Positions 40,023 through 51,073 of a stretch of DNA of 64,000 nucleotides are shown piece by piece (within the stretch, counting starts at the first letter, position 1; each line of letters begins with the position of its first letter). Origin of the DNA: Hemibagrus wyckioides. Lineage: Eukaryota; Chordata; Actinopteri; Siluriformes; Bagridae. The notes under the pieces are model-generated. The model was not told the origin of the DNA and made no database searches. It saw only the letters and a list, made by a program, of their open reading frames with translations. The stretch spans positions 23,623,573 through 23,687,572 of the forward strand of contig NC_080715.1 of the NCBI RefSeq assembly GCF_019097595.1, written 5' to 3'. The translations under genes and the position numbers were made by a program.

Positions 40023-42734
40023 ATGGTTGCAGTCTGCAACCTTGACTGGTCTTGGGTGTTGATTGCTCTTGTGTTGTGTGTTATGGCCATTTATTTGCAG
40101 ACTGATGTTCCTCTCACCTCAGATGGCTCACAGGGACACTGTGTGTCTATATGTGTGTGTGTGTGGAGTTGCTGAAGACTGCTTTTTCCTCTTGCCAGGC
40201 AAGGCTGGCTATGACACCCGTAGTCATTCCCCAGATGCCCAGAGTGAAGAGGGCTGGGTGCCTCATCTGCTGTGGAGAGAATACAAATAGGTCAGTATTG
40301 CAGAAAAGGGGTGGCTCTGGTCAGAAAGCCCTGCCAGATAAATTCCTCCATCAGACATGATGGTGAAGGCCATCTGCTGCAAATGTGGGGGAAGGAAGGG
40401 ACAAGGCAGGGCTGTGACTCCCACAAGCCCATCACACACAGACAGCATTGCACCTGAAAATGCCACTGCTCGTGCTTCACACGTGTCACTCAAACTCACA
40501 AAGGTCCCCTTCATCTATTTGCTGCCTTGTACATACAGATTCTGTTCACTTGGTTATGTTTTTCTCCCCACACTAATCGTAGGTATGTAATTTATTGTGT
40601 ATTTTTAAAACAAAAGCTCATTAGGACAGCTTGAGGTCCCTCATCTTGTAACATTTGCAGATTACAAACATGGGACATTATTTCATTAACTTTATACTAA
40701 CTTTACTTCAAGAACATACAAGATCACTGAAAAGAAACCCAACAGATCTTACAGAATGTTAAAATCCTTAGATGTTTAAGGATTATAATCAAGAACATTT
40801 TGGAAATGCAAAAATCAAAATACATTTAATGCACAGCCTGTTTTCCAGCCAGCATATACAGTGAAACCTAAATCTGGTACAGCATGACTGCGTAATTTAG
40901 GAGAAACTAATTTTGTAATTAAATCCTCTACTTTCTGAACTGGAAACCTTTTTCGAACAGGGTGTTTTCAAACCTGGCTCATTTGGAGTGTTTGTTTCAG
41001 AACATGGTGTGTTTTCTTTCTTCACTTAGACATATTTGAACACAGCAGTCACGCCTGGATCTTGAATGATGCAGCACCTGAATGATGTGGTCTCAGCCCA
41101 CAAATGATCTCTGGAGCAGATTGTGGACCTTGTGGTGAGAAGGCAATCCAGCCCAAGCACTGGACCAACAAACCAACCATTTTAAACTGGTGTATAATGG
41201 CAATTCTCTGAAACAGTTACATTTAAACTATGCTGTCTTTGATGAAACCTTGATTCCAGCTCAAACTGCTAAATTATAACAACTACAGTTAAATAAATTG
41301 TAAGAGTTGCTGACTATCCATCTTGATGGATGAGTGCTAAGTGAGTGTACTCACATAATGACATTCATAAACACCTTTTGGTATACTTTGAAATTGTATG
41401 GAACAAAGTCCCCTGTTTTGGAACAAAGCACAAATCTACAGGTCTGAAAACCTGTACCAATCTATTAACCTTAACCCTAACCTGTTAACTTTTCTGAGTG
41501 TACCAAGAAATTCTTGTGGTAAAAATACTGTTCAATAACTCATAAATAATGGAATGGATATAGTACTACAGTAGTAGTTGTAATAATATTAGTCTCTCCA
41601 GTATATTTTTTTTTTGCCGCAAAATGCTTGATTTTGATGAAGCTTTTTCAAATATTTGTTATGCAAATATTTGTTAGTTTATGTTCTTTTTTTTTTTTGG
41701 AGTGAGCTACTTGAATTTGTGAAATTGCAAGCACAGGATTCTTCTTTTGAACTCCTACCAGTGAAGACTTGCTTGTAATAATTTTCTCTAATAGATGTAC
41801 TCATGTTCGCTTTGGCTGGAAGTGTGTTGCATTGATGTCACACAACAAGTCTTGGCCCAAATCTGTGTCAATTTGGAAACATTGCAAGCTCCTCTGAATA
41901 TCAAAGAGTTTGCTTGATTTTTTGTTAATTTCTGTAAATGTAATATTGTGAAATCCTGAGGAAATGGTAAATGTAAGCCTGGAACATTATAGCTGAAATT
42001 CAACAATAGCTGAAACTCTTCTTACAGGAGAAGGATCAGATTCGGTGTTGTTTTAGTCTGCAGTAGCTCTTCATTCAGCTTCCTGCTGTTTGTCATTATA
42101 CTTGCTGCCGCAGTTTCAGTCTAATCAGTGTGATCTAACAATATGCCATTAATATGGGCATTTTAGAGAAAACAACTTTATTTGTATATGTGCATTCACA
42201 TTTCCTTCTGAGGCATCAAGGCCATCTTAATTCAAATAAGAAATGAGCACATATGTCCCAAGTCAAACAAATGAATTTTGTATGTATTATATGATAATCA
42301 AAGTTCATGGCATGCACTTAAACACTCATATTCAGCACATTATTTCTCCAGGTTGTTATATTCTCTTAACTACACTGGAGTTTAAATGAAGATAATCATA
42401 TTTTGAGATGATATTAAATGTTAGTGTGGGAATGTACAGACTGAAACTCAGATTTTAAAAAAGGTTCAAAGCTTGTCTGATTTTGAAAAACTGCTCTATT
42501 TTCTAAACAACAAATTAGAATCGTAGTACTGATATCACATGGATGCCTTGTAAGTTAATATGACTATACACTTAAAATAAGGAGCATAGATTAACACCTT
42601 ATAACATAGTTATTAGTCTAACCGTAGTGAAAAAAGGTTCTAGCATGGTATCCTTTGTACTGATTTTTATAAAAAAAAAGAAAAAAAAGAAAAAGGAATT
42701 ATTATGACTGATTTTATTAAATGATTATTATCAC
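40023..42734. other. intergenic, nothing recognised
   Basis: A moderately GC-rich patch at 40100-40480 has an AG-bounded open stretch at 40201 but no recognisable protein, so I do not call an exon. The rest is AT-rich, with A- and T-runs near 41600-41700 and 42670-42695. Confidence 0.5.
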
Positions 42735-43600
42735 TGTACACCAATCACTCATAGCATTAAAACCACTGACAAGTGACATGAATAACATTGATTATCTTTC
42801 TACAATGGCAATATAATCAAAGTTATTCACGTCACTTGTCAGTGGTATCAATGCTATGGCTGATCACTGTATTTTCTACAATGTTATTTTTGGGATATAT
42901 TAGTCACAAAGTTGTCAAATTTGATGTGTTGGAAACAGAAAAAATTGGGCAAATATAAAGATCTGAATGACTGAATGAAAAAATGACAAATTGTGATGTG
43001 TAAACGACTGGGTCAGTGCATCTCCAAAACAGCAGTATCCAGTATGCAGTGGTTAGTATATACCACTGTTCTGATGGAGGTGTCCTGAAGGTGGCCAGGT
43101 CTGATGAATCATGTTTTTATTTTACATCATGTGGACAGGATGTACTATGGGAAGTAGGCAAGCTGGCTGTTACTTTGACACGTACCACCTACCTAAACAT
43201 TGTTGCAAACCAAGTACACCCCTTCATGGCAATGCTATTCCTTAATGACAGTGTTTTCTTTCAGTAGGATAATGCTCCCTGACACACTGCAAAAACTGTT
43301 CAGGAACATGATAGGTATTCAAGGTATTCACTTGGCCTCCAAATTCCTCAGATCTCAATCTGATCGAGCATCTGTGGGATGTGCTGGACAAACAAGTCCG
43401 ATCCATGGAAGCCACACCTCACAACATACAGGACTTAAAGGATCTGCTGATAAAGTCTTGGTACCAGGCACCACAGCACACTTGTCTTGTGGTCTTGTGG
43501 AGTCCATGCCTTCATGGGTTGGAGAGGTTTTGGTGGCACAAGGTGGGGCTAAACAGTATTAGACACGGGGTTTAAATGTTATAACTGATCGATGTATACC
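42735..43600 (+). mobile_element. Tc1-like transposon, deleted, with nested terminal palindrome
   Basis: The left terminal repeat has CATTAAAACCACTGACAAGT (42754-42773). The right end near 43570-43599 is its decayed complement (GTTATAACTGATCGATGTAT). In between are transposase pieces in + orientation. Unusually, the left end is followed at once by its own reverse complement (about 42807-42868), so the first 135 bases form a palindrome. Large internal deletions and stops make it inactive. A 5' fragment of the same family lies at 63410-63526 on the other strand. Confidence 0.85.
43016..43562 (+). pseudogene. Tc1-like transposase relic, fragmented
   Basis: Pieces in several frames include SDESCFYFTSCGQDVLWEVG, then TYLNIVANQVHPFMAMLF, and near the end the conserved IEHLWD-type stretch (GATCGAGCATCTGTGGGATG at 43362-43381) and LDKQVRSMEATPHNIQDLKD. 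The N-terminal DNA-binding domain is mostly deleted, and TAG interrupts the frame after VFFQ at 43265. Confidence 0.85.
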
Positions 43601-46600
43601 TCTGTTAGAAGAGAAGACAGACTCAGAGTGTTGTAAAGTTAAATAAGATAACTATACTATATAGAGGTTTGTTAACTATATTAACAGTGCCTGTCATAAG
43701 ACCCATTCGGTGCACTTTAGGCTGAAAACTTAAAAATTCCAGTTTTAAGTTTTCAGCTGGCCTACCTGATAGAAATGTTGTTTTTATTAGAGCTGCTTTG
43801 GATATGTTACAGTCATCTTCTGGAGATTTTGTCTTGGCTAAACACACTTCACTTTTACCAAGAATGAACTCATTAGTAGCCAAAAATAGAATTATGCCGT
43901 TTGTCTCTAAGAGATTTTTTAAACATTTCACGTCCACTTTTGGACTTCTTTGAAAATGGCACGAAGATGAAGAAAAACTGTTTAAACGAAACATTAAATT
44001 AGACATAGTTTAACTATGTTGTAATGTAAACTAGAGCATTCCTGTGTTTTAGGAGACCAGAAGCCTGTTTTTGTTACCTCAGCTTGGGTTAAAGGGACAT
44101 AAGGATGATGGAATTATAGGAAATAGATGTTGGTTTCTAGGTTTTTCCGGCTTATGGAATACTTGAAGCTGCCAGTTATGTAAATGTGTGAGAAGTGGAT
44201 TACAGTTTTTGGCACACATGTAGTATACCAGAAATCCCAAAACTGTTGATGGAAATCAGAACGTGGGCGGCTTCCGGTGTCTAATATTGCTATTGAATAT
44301 TCAGCAGCTCGGATCCAATACATTGCAATATTCATGCAATACATTTAGCAAAGCACACTCTCATGCAGGTTTAAGATTCCAGGTTTTTCTTAATTGATGT
44401 AACTCTCAGGCAACATTTATTGATGTAATTCACTGGCAACATTTGTTGCTGAAGGTGCTCCACTCATTATTAATAACTACCTTTCCATGTTGTTGATGCA
44501 AATGAATGGTAATCATTCCTTTACAGTCCATTATTGGAGCTTGTGCTGTTTTGTTACAATGAACTCAAAAGGTAAATGAAAGGCTTTCGTTTTCTCCTTC
44601 CTACATGAAGTGAGAAAATAATAAACAGTTTCCAAGCTGTCTTGGCTTATGGTCATCTCTAATTTTTTGTATCTCACCATTGCTTTGCAACACATCCGTC
44701 TCCATGATCATTTCAACTGGTGCCAGCAAATGACTGTGACCTCTTTAATTTTGCCTGTGATGAGGGCCCCTCCAATTCTCCACAGTCCCTTTTAGAGTGC
44801 AGAAAAAAAGTAGCGAGTGAAAGCAATGTTGTTGCCATGGCTACCTTCTGGCAGCCTCCTCGGTGTACCAAAAGCCCCCACAATGAAGAGCACTGGCTGT
44901 TCCCAACCTCCAGCCTGCACAGGAGGGGTGGAGCTGCTCACAAACAACAAGAGGTCTCTCCTCCACCAAACCACGGATGAGGGCTGGAGAAAGAGCAAGA
45001 AAAGTGCACTGCAACACATTATGCTGCTGTGCGCTGGGCCTGCTTAGTACTACCTGAGTGTATGTAAGTTGGTAAGTGAGGTACATGAGCAGCTAGATAT
45101 TGATTATATGGCAAATGATTTGAAATTACGTGCTGGTTGTAGAGGGGGATGGTGGATAAACTGCTCCTCTGATCATGTTTGAAGATTATCAAAAGCAAGA
45201 CTCACAGACCAGCATATATGTTTTGCCATGATGTGTGAAATGATTTGAGTTGTTCACTAAAAAATACATTATTAAGAAAACAATGAGTGATGTTTTCTGA
45301 GAGCAGTAAAAAGCCTGCAGGACTGCTCAGGTCAAACACGCATTCATTTCTACTCCAATTATTTGAGCCACTGCAAATCTTTAATATGCAACTGACAATC
45401 AATAGCTGACGTTGCTTTATTCACAGTGACACACTTGCTATCAGATGACTCGTGCATTTGAGGTGGGTTAAATGTCAGCACCGGCGGGAAGGTGATCCAG
45501 GTAATGTATCTGCACCTAGAGCACGTAATACCTGGACACCAGCTCGCAAACATATCGCTCCCCTTGTTACTTTCACAACCATTCTTTCACAAAGTGGAGG
45601 ACACATTGTGTAACAGTCACACTGCATACTGTCTGTTAATCCAAACCTTTTAAAATTCCATTATGCCTGTAAATCATCAAGTACATTAGGAGAGCACTTG
45701 AGAGTGAAATGCATGGGTGTGTGAATTTTTGGAGTGGAGATACATGTGCAAATGTGCTTGCATGAGCACAGATTCCACAGCCTCCTGTTTCTCCACTTTT
45801 TCTCTCCATCTGTATTTTAAGCGTGGTTTGTGCAGCTTCTGTGTGTGTGTGTGTGTGTGTGTTTATGTCCACTTTTGTGTTTATTTTTGTGTGTGCAGTT
45901 CTCCACAGTGTGTGTTTGAGCCCTGCAGCTGCAGATGCAGTCGCCATTGGACACAGTGTTGGTTGTGGTGGTGGTGGAGTCGAGGCAGCCGACCCTGTTC
46001 TTACCCCTGCCTCTGCCTGCGGTATCTAACTGACCTTGGCCCCAGCATAGAGAAGCACTGCCTGCAGCTCTAACAGGCAGAGCCCTCCCTGTGTGGCAGG
46101 TGGATACACACGGTCATACACACACACACACACACTGACTCCAGGAGAGCTGTGCCTCCCCCAAGCAAACACATTGTCATGTGTCTCTAGACTCACCTCA
46201 TTGATGAACAGTAGAATAATGGACTCATTGGCAGGAAAAGAGCAGCTGATTCAGTGCGGCTTCAGTACAGATAGTATTTTGTGTTATGATGAAATGGATC
46301 AGTAAAGAAATACATGAACATTTCACTTAGGCTTTTTGTGATTGTCAGTATTTGTAATACTGATGGATGCTGAGCTAAACCATAGATGGTTGTATTAAGA
46401 AGAAAGATTAATATTTTCTTTTTTGTATTTTCACTGCTTTCCTCTCTCCATGCATAATTCTGCACTAACCCTTTTGTGTACATGCTAAACAACTCTATTT
46501 TTGCTACATTTCAACACCTACTTCATATCCTTTTCAGCAGAATAATGCACACTATTTTATTTCATTCATGAAATTCAAGCATTTGAAGAAACTAAAGTGT

Positions 46601-47770
46601 TGCATAAGAGAACAGTAAGAAGTGGGATAGCTGATTGTGCCAGAATGTCCCTAAGCACAGTGGGTCTCAGTGGACTTCCATACAAATGAAATAACTGAAC
46701 CACATGCAGAAATGTCCAGTGACAATAACCTGTAACTGGTTTCATGGTTGAACTAAATTTAGAACAGGATGATGCCATTTACACATATTCCTTGAATGGA
46801 TATCGGCTAAATTAAATATTATTTATTGTATAGGGTTCTTCAAAAAAAAAAAGGATTTACCTCGTAAAAATGCTTGTGTCTGAGTAGTCTTTGCATACAT
46901 CTAATAGTTTATTTTCTATTTTGTCTTTTCCAGAGTCATATTTTGGCTTACAATGTTTTTACATTTACAGACTCATGATTCTTTTGACTTGCTCTTAAAA
47001 AGAGCCCTATCCTTGCCCTATCCTTTCAAAATGTAAGGTGAGACAGAATTTTAGAACATGCACCCCCATGACAATAGGGATAATTTTAGAGTGAATCATT
47101 TTCCAGATGAAACTGCTGTGAAAATATCCATAATGCAGTGATGTCAAATTCTGAACAATTTGAGAGCAGGAGTGCAGGAAGGCGCGGAAAGTGACGCAGC
47201 AGGAGACATCATTATTGCCCTGTGACTGTAGGCAAATGCTGGAGATTAACACTCCTCTACTCTACTGTAGCGCTTGTGATTTCTTTATCGACTTGGGTTT
47301 TTTGTTCTTTGTGGTCTCTGAAGATTACATAAGATTAGCCTTAATATTTCAACTTCACCTTATATTTCTGATTCGCATTGCTGTCAAAACCATATCAGAA
47401 TAAAATAAGGAATAAAACACAATGGAGCATGCTGCTATAGGAAAAACACTGGGGTGCTGCATTCCCCTGTAACAGTACATCAGTACAACAGTACTTGAAA
47501 CAGTGAAAGAAAAATAATCAAATTTACCTCTGACTGTTACAAAACACATCCATAATTATATAGTTAAGTTAAATATTTTGAATCTATTTTCTGTTAGTGT
47601 TAGATTATATTGAACCTCCATCATAAGAACATAATACATGAACTGCTGTGTCATCCATTCATCTTTAGTAAGTTGCTCAAAAGCTCTTGGTTACACAATT
47701 TTCTCTAAAGTTTACAATTATAGAAAAGCAGTGATTTATAACTACACTATCTGGTGTCAGTTAGATAAAG
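43601..47770. other. intergenic, nothing recognised apart from a GT tract
   Basis: No supported exon. A GC-richer patch at 44740-45040 and another at 45900-46080 carry open frames without recognisable content. A (GT)n tract lies at 45840-45862. An X-box-like sequence lies at 44832-44845. Confidence 0.5.
45840..45862 (+). repeat. (GT)n microsatellite
   Basis: Pure GT tract of about 22 bases. Confidence 0.95.
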
Positions 47771-47943
47771 ATGGGTTCTCTTTTCAGCCTGTTTCTCTCA
47801 AGGTTTCTCCTTCATATCGTCTGAGGGAGTTTTTCCTCACCACCATTACCTCTGCCCTCCTAATAAGGGATAAATTTACATTTTTACAATTTGTTTTCTC
47901 AATTTTTATATCCTGAAAATACAAATAAAATGGAATTGAATTC
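47771..47943 (+). mobile_element. retroelement 3' tail, plus orientation
   Basis: Reads TCTCAAGGTTTCTCCTTC, then GGGAGTTTTTCCTCACCACC, GGGATAAATTTACATTTTTA, and a tail AAATAAAATGGAATTGAATT. The family is related to the minus-strand copy at 22037-22255. It is a 5'-truncated retroelement insertion. Confidence 0.75.
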
Positions 47944-47954
47944 ACTAACTGCTT

Positions 47955-48205
47955 TAACCTGGTCAGGATCATGCAGGATCATGAACAAGTGCAAGGCAGA
48001 GAATTCACCCCGAATTCACCCCATCGTAAGGTATTATACACACATACACACACACACACACACATTTATGGGTAATTTAGTGTAGTTCATCTGCCTGCAT
48101 GTTTTTGGACAGTGGGAAGAAACTGGAGAACTCAAATGAAACCAAAGCAGACACCGAAGGAACATATGAAACTCCACACAGATCAGGGATCACACAGAAA
48201 CCTGG
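47955..48205 (-). mobile_element. SINE / L2-tail-like repeat fragment, minus orientation
   Basis: Contains TGGTCAGGATCATGCAGGAT, a GGTAATTTAGTGTAGTTCAT stretch, CTGCATGTTTTTGGACAGTG and GAAACTCCACACAGATCAGG. It is the reverse-complement version of the repeat at 39205-39450. It includes the CA tract at 48037-48064 and a direct repeat of GAATTCACCCC at 48001-48022. Confidence 0.65.
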
Positions 48206-48509
48206 AGCAGAGAGACAGCAAAGCTTTTCAGTATAATATGCATTTTGTATAGTCTATGCTTTTGAAACTGTAAGGGGTGAACTCCTACAGCCTCTGAAGC
48301 ACTTTGCTTGGACAGCTGATGAAGGACTTTTTGTGAAAAACATCTTGCTTCTCTGGCAACATTTAGTAATGCCACAGACTAAATCTGTGTGTGTGTGTGT
48401 GTATGTGTGTGTATCTACATGCATACATGTATCTATATATACACACAAACACACATACATATATACTGTATGTGTGTGTGTGTAGTGGACACTGCTGTAG
48501 ATCAATCAA

Positions 48510-49010
48510 ATCAATCTTAGCAGCGTTGGAAATTATCAGATGAAGCCCAAGCCATGGAAAGCCCCTAAGACATTCCGGTACTCAGGGTGGGACAACAGGG
48601 TATATGATGCAGGCTGTTGTGCCTGTAAGCGTACAATTACCAAATGGAAGGAATATGGGTTGGACATTCCTTAGTTCAAAAAGAGGGAACCACTGAGAGT
48701 AGTAGATAACAAAGCTATGATCCCATGGGACCTCCAGATACAGGCAGATAAACAATTAATAACAAACCAACCAGACATAGTAATAATAGATAAGGAGCAG
48801 AAATGGCAGTGGTGATAGATGTAGCAATCCTAAGTGATGATAACATCCGAGGACAGGAACACAAGGAGCTGGAGAAACAGCAAAGAGTGAAAGAACTAAA
48901 GAGAATGCAGTGTGGTAAAACTAAGAACTAAGTTATCCCACTGGTGATGACGGCACTCGGGGCTGTAGACCCGATGTTGAAAGAATTCAGCACATTTCTG
49001 GAATGACATC
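48510..49010 (+). pseudogene. non-LTR retrotransposon ORF2 C-terminal relic
   Basis: Conceptual + strand translation shows a WDLQIQADKQLITNQPDIVI-like stretch, then AVVIDVAILSDDNIRGQEHK after a frameshift. After a stop comes VIPLVMTALGAVDP. This order (DKxxxANxPDIVVVD, then VVIDVAIPxDxNI, then PVVIGALGAV) is the end of the reverse-transcriptase protein of a LINE common in fish. It is 5' truncated, with frameshifts and stops, so inactive. An RT catalytic YxDD region is not present in the fragment. Confidence 0.8.
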
Positions 49011-49455
49011 AGTCACATTCAGTTCAGACGACTGCAATCTGAAAACAGGAAACAAGAAAAGCAACAACAACAACAAACCCTGCACTGCACCACTCCCATG
49101 TGCAAGGGAACAGAATATCCACCAAGACAGAAAAGCTGTTTGTTTCCTGCACTGTCATTTTTGATCAAGGTTAATGAAAAAATGCAAGAATTTATTATAC
49201 CTAGCATCATGTTAACAGTACAAGTGACTAATTCTCTACAGTGTTGGCCTAGCTGAGCATGTATAATCTTATCACCCCAAACCAGCTGTTTCCCTTGTGT
49301 GTAGGTAAACGTTCGGCTATGGACACTTGAGCCCACCTAATCGCTTTGGGTCCACTCTGCCACTTAGAAACAGCTTTAATCAGAGGTTGGTTGTTAGCTC
49401 AGGTCCCCCCTCCCTACCCACTTTGCCTCTCTCTCTATCTATTCTCTCCATATCT

Positions 49456-49503
49456 TTCTCTCTCTCTCTCTCTCTCTCCCTATCCCTCTCTCTCTCTCTC
49501 TCT
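49456..49503 (+). repeat. (CT)n microsatellite
   Basis: CT repeats with a CCCTATCC interruption. The long open frames crossing it are repeat artefacts. Confidence 0.95.
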
Positions 49504-50117
49504 TTGCTGGGGAGGCAGGAAGAGGCCAGGCTCTCTGGCAGACTCCCCTACACTCTCCTATTCCTCCCATCCGGCATGCCTTATTCTAGTTCAACCCTTT
49601 ACAAGACATGCCAGGACCCTTTGTGGGCCAATACAGGGCAGGCAGAGAGAGAAGAGCAGGCTCCTCGAGATGTCATTATTCCAGGGGAAATTGCTGCTCT
49701 TGCTAGCGGCTGCAGCTGGGCGATACACTGTAACAGGCAGAGGCATTGGGAACAATCAGCAAGAAAAGGGTACTTGAAAAAGCCATTTTGTCAGGCACGA
49801 GGATAACGGTTGCCGTTTCTTTTCTTTGTAACTGGCTGTCCAATAATGAAACAACTATTTCAAATATGAATCAATATATACTTCCGATTTTTATTCTACG
49901 AAATGCTAGATGTCAATTTTACACCTTGGTACTTCTCACTTCAGAACAAAATATCCAGAGTGTTAGAGAATGCACAGGTTTTGATGAGTACATGGTAATC
50001 GATTTACTTTATTTAATAGTAGACTTTTTTCAAGAGAAGAGTTTTGGGGTTCAGGTAGATGAAGCAGAATTCTCAGATTTCTTCAGAAAGCCCAGGGGTG
50101 CATCTGTACATGTCTGC

Positions 50118-50140
50118 ACATGTGTGTGTGTGTGTGTGTG
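50118..50140 (+). repeat. (GT)n microsatellite
   Basis: GT tract of about 22 bases. Confidence 0.9.
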
Positions 50141-50597
50141 TATTTGTATGTGTATGTGTGCGAGGTCTCTCTAGCAGTGATGCAAATTAGCTTGGCATCC
50201 TATACATTAATTAGGATTCCCAGAGGAGTAAATGTGAATCGTGATTACCTCTACTGCATCTTTCAGCAACTCATCTAAAATAAATCTGTGCTCTACTGCA
50301 CATAATTCCATTGCTTGGCATAAACTGAATAAAAAAAATTATTTTTTTCATGGGACATCAAGTGATTGATAGATATACATGTGACTTATGGTAATAAAAG
50401 CATGTTGTAATGAAACATGCCAGAACAGCATGTCATTGCCAACTTTAAATATTTTCAGTTTTAAAAAAAACTGCAAAGAGACTGAATGCCTCTTCACTGC
50501 TCATATGCAAATATTTCATCAAACTTCTTTTTGGTCATATGCATTGACATTTCTCACAGTGGAGGTTCAGATTGCCACCATTGTCAGTAGGAAGAAA

Positions 50598-50599
<2 letters not shown>

Positions 50600-50639
<40 letters not shown>
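50600..50639 (+). repeat. (CT)n microsatellite
   Basis: Pure CT tract of 40 bases. Confidence 0.95.
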
Positions 50640-50643
<4 letters not shown>

Positions 50644-50919
50644 ATCCCCTCCCCTGTAAATGGGGAGGTACTCGACCATGGCTCCATGGCTGTGGCTCTC
50701 TGAGCTGGGAGGGAGCAGAGCAGACATGTCGGAAACCTCCCACAAGGGGCCCCGTGTAATTCGATGCACGCTGTTAAAGCTTAGAGTATATTGTCTTCTC
50801 TTGCTTATGAAGCCTCCACCCACTGGCCCACCCTACATTTAGTGGATCATGTGACTGTGGTAAGTCATTTGCAAGTACAACAGTTCTCTGTGAGCCCCCA
50901 TTCATTTCCTGAAAACTAC

Positions 50920-50988
50920 CCAGAGCAGCTGAGAGGAGCAGAGCAGAGGGGAGGGAGTCTCAGAGAGCGAGCGAGGAGAGGAAGACAC

Positions 50989-51026
<38 letters not shown>

Positions 51027-51073
51027 GACTGTATAAGGAAAACAGTTTCTGCCGCTCTGCAGCTCCTGATCAG
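50920..51073 (+). promoter_or_regulatory. possible promoter / non-coding first exon
   Basis: GA-rich stretch with several CpGs (GAGAGCGAGCGAGGAGAGG at about 50963-50981), a TATAAGG at 51031-51037, and a segment ending ATCAG|GTCTGT at 51073, which could be a splice donor. GA-rich 5' untranslated exons of this kind are common in vertebrate transcription-factor genes. The expected downstream neighbour is klf12 by mammalian synteny. This is inference only, and no coding sequence supports it. Confidence 0.25.
50993..51024 (+). repeat. (GA)n microsatellite
   Basis: Pure AG tract of about 32 bases, inside a longer purine-rich stretch from 50930. Confidence 0.95.

Noticed and set aside
40150..40292. 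Possible exon beginning after CCAG at 40200
   Set aside because: The open stretch has no recognisable protein and no partner exons. The splice-like borders alone are not enough.
45717..46073. 118-codon plus-strand frame
   Set aside because: It contains a GT repeat giving alternating C and V residues, and the rest is unrecognisable.
49327..49806. 159- and 143-codon overlapping frames
   Set aside because: They owe their length to a CT repeat that lacks stops in several frames, and the rest shows no recognisable protein.
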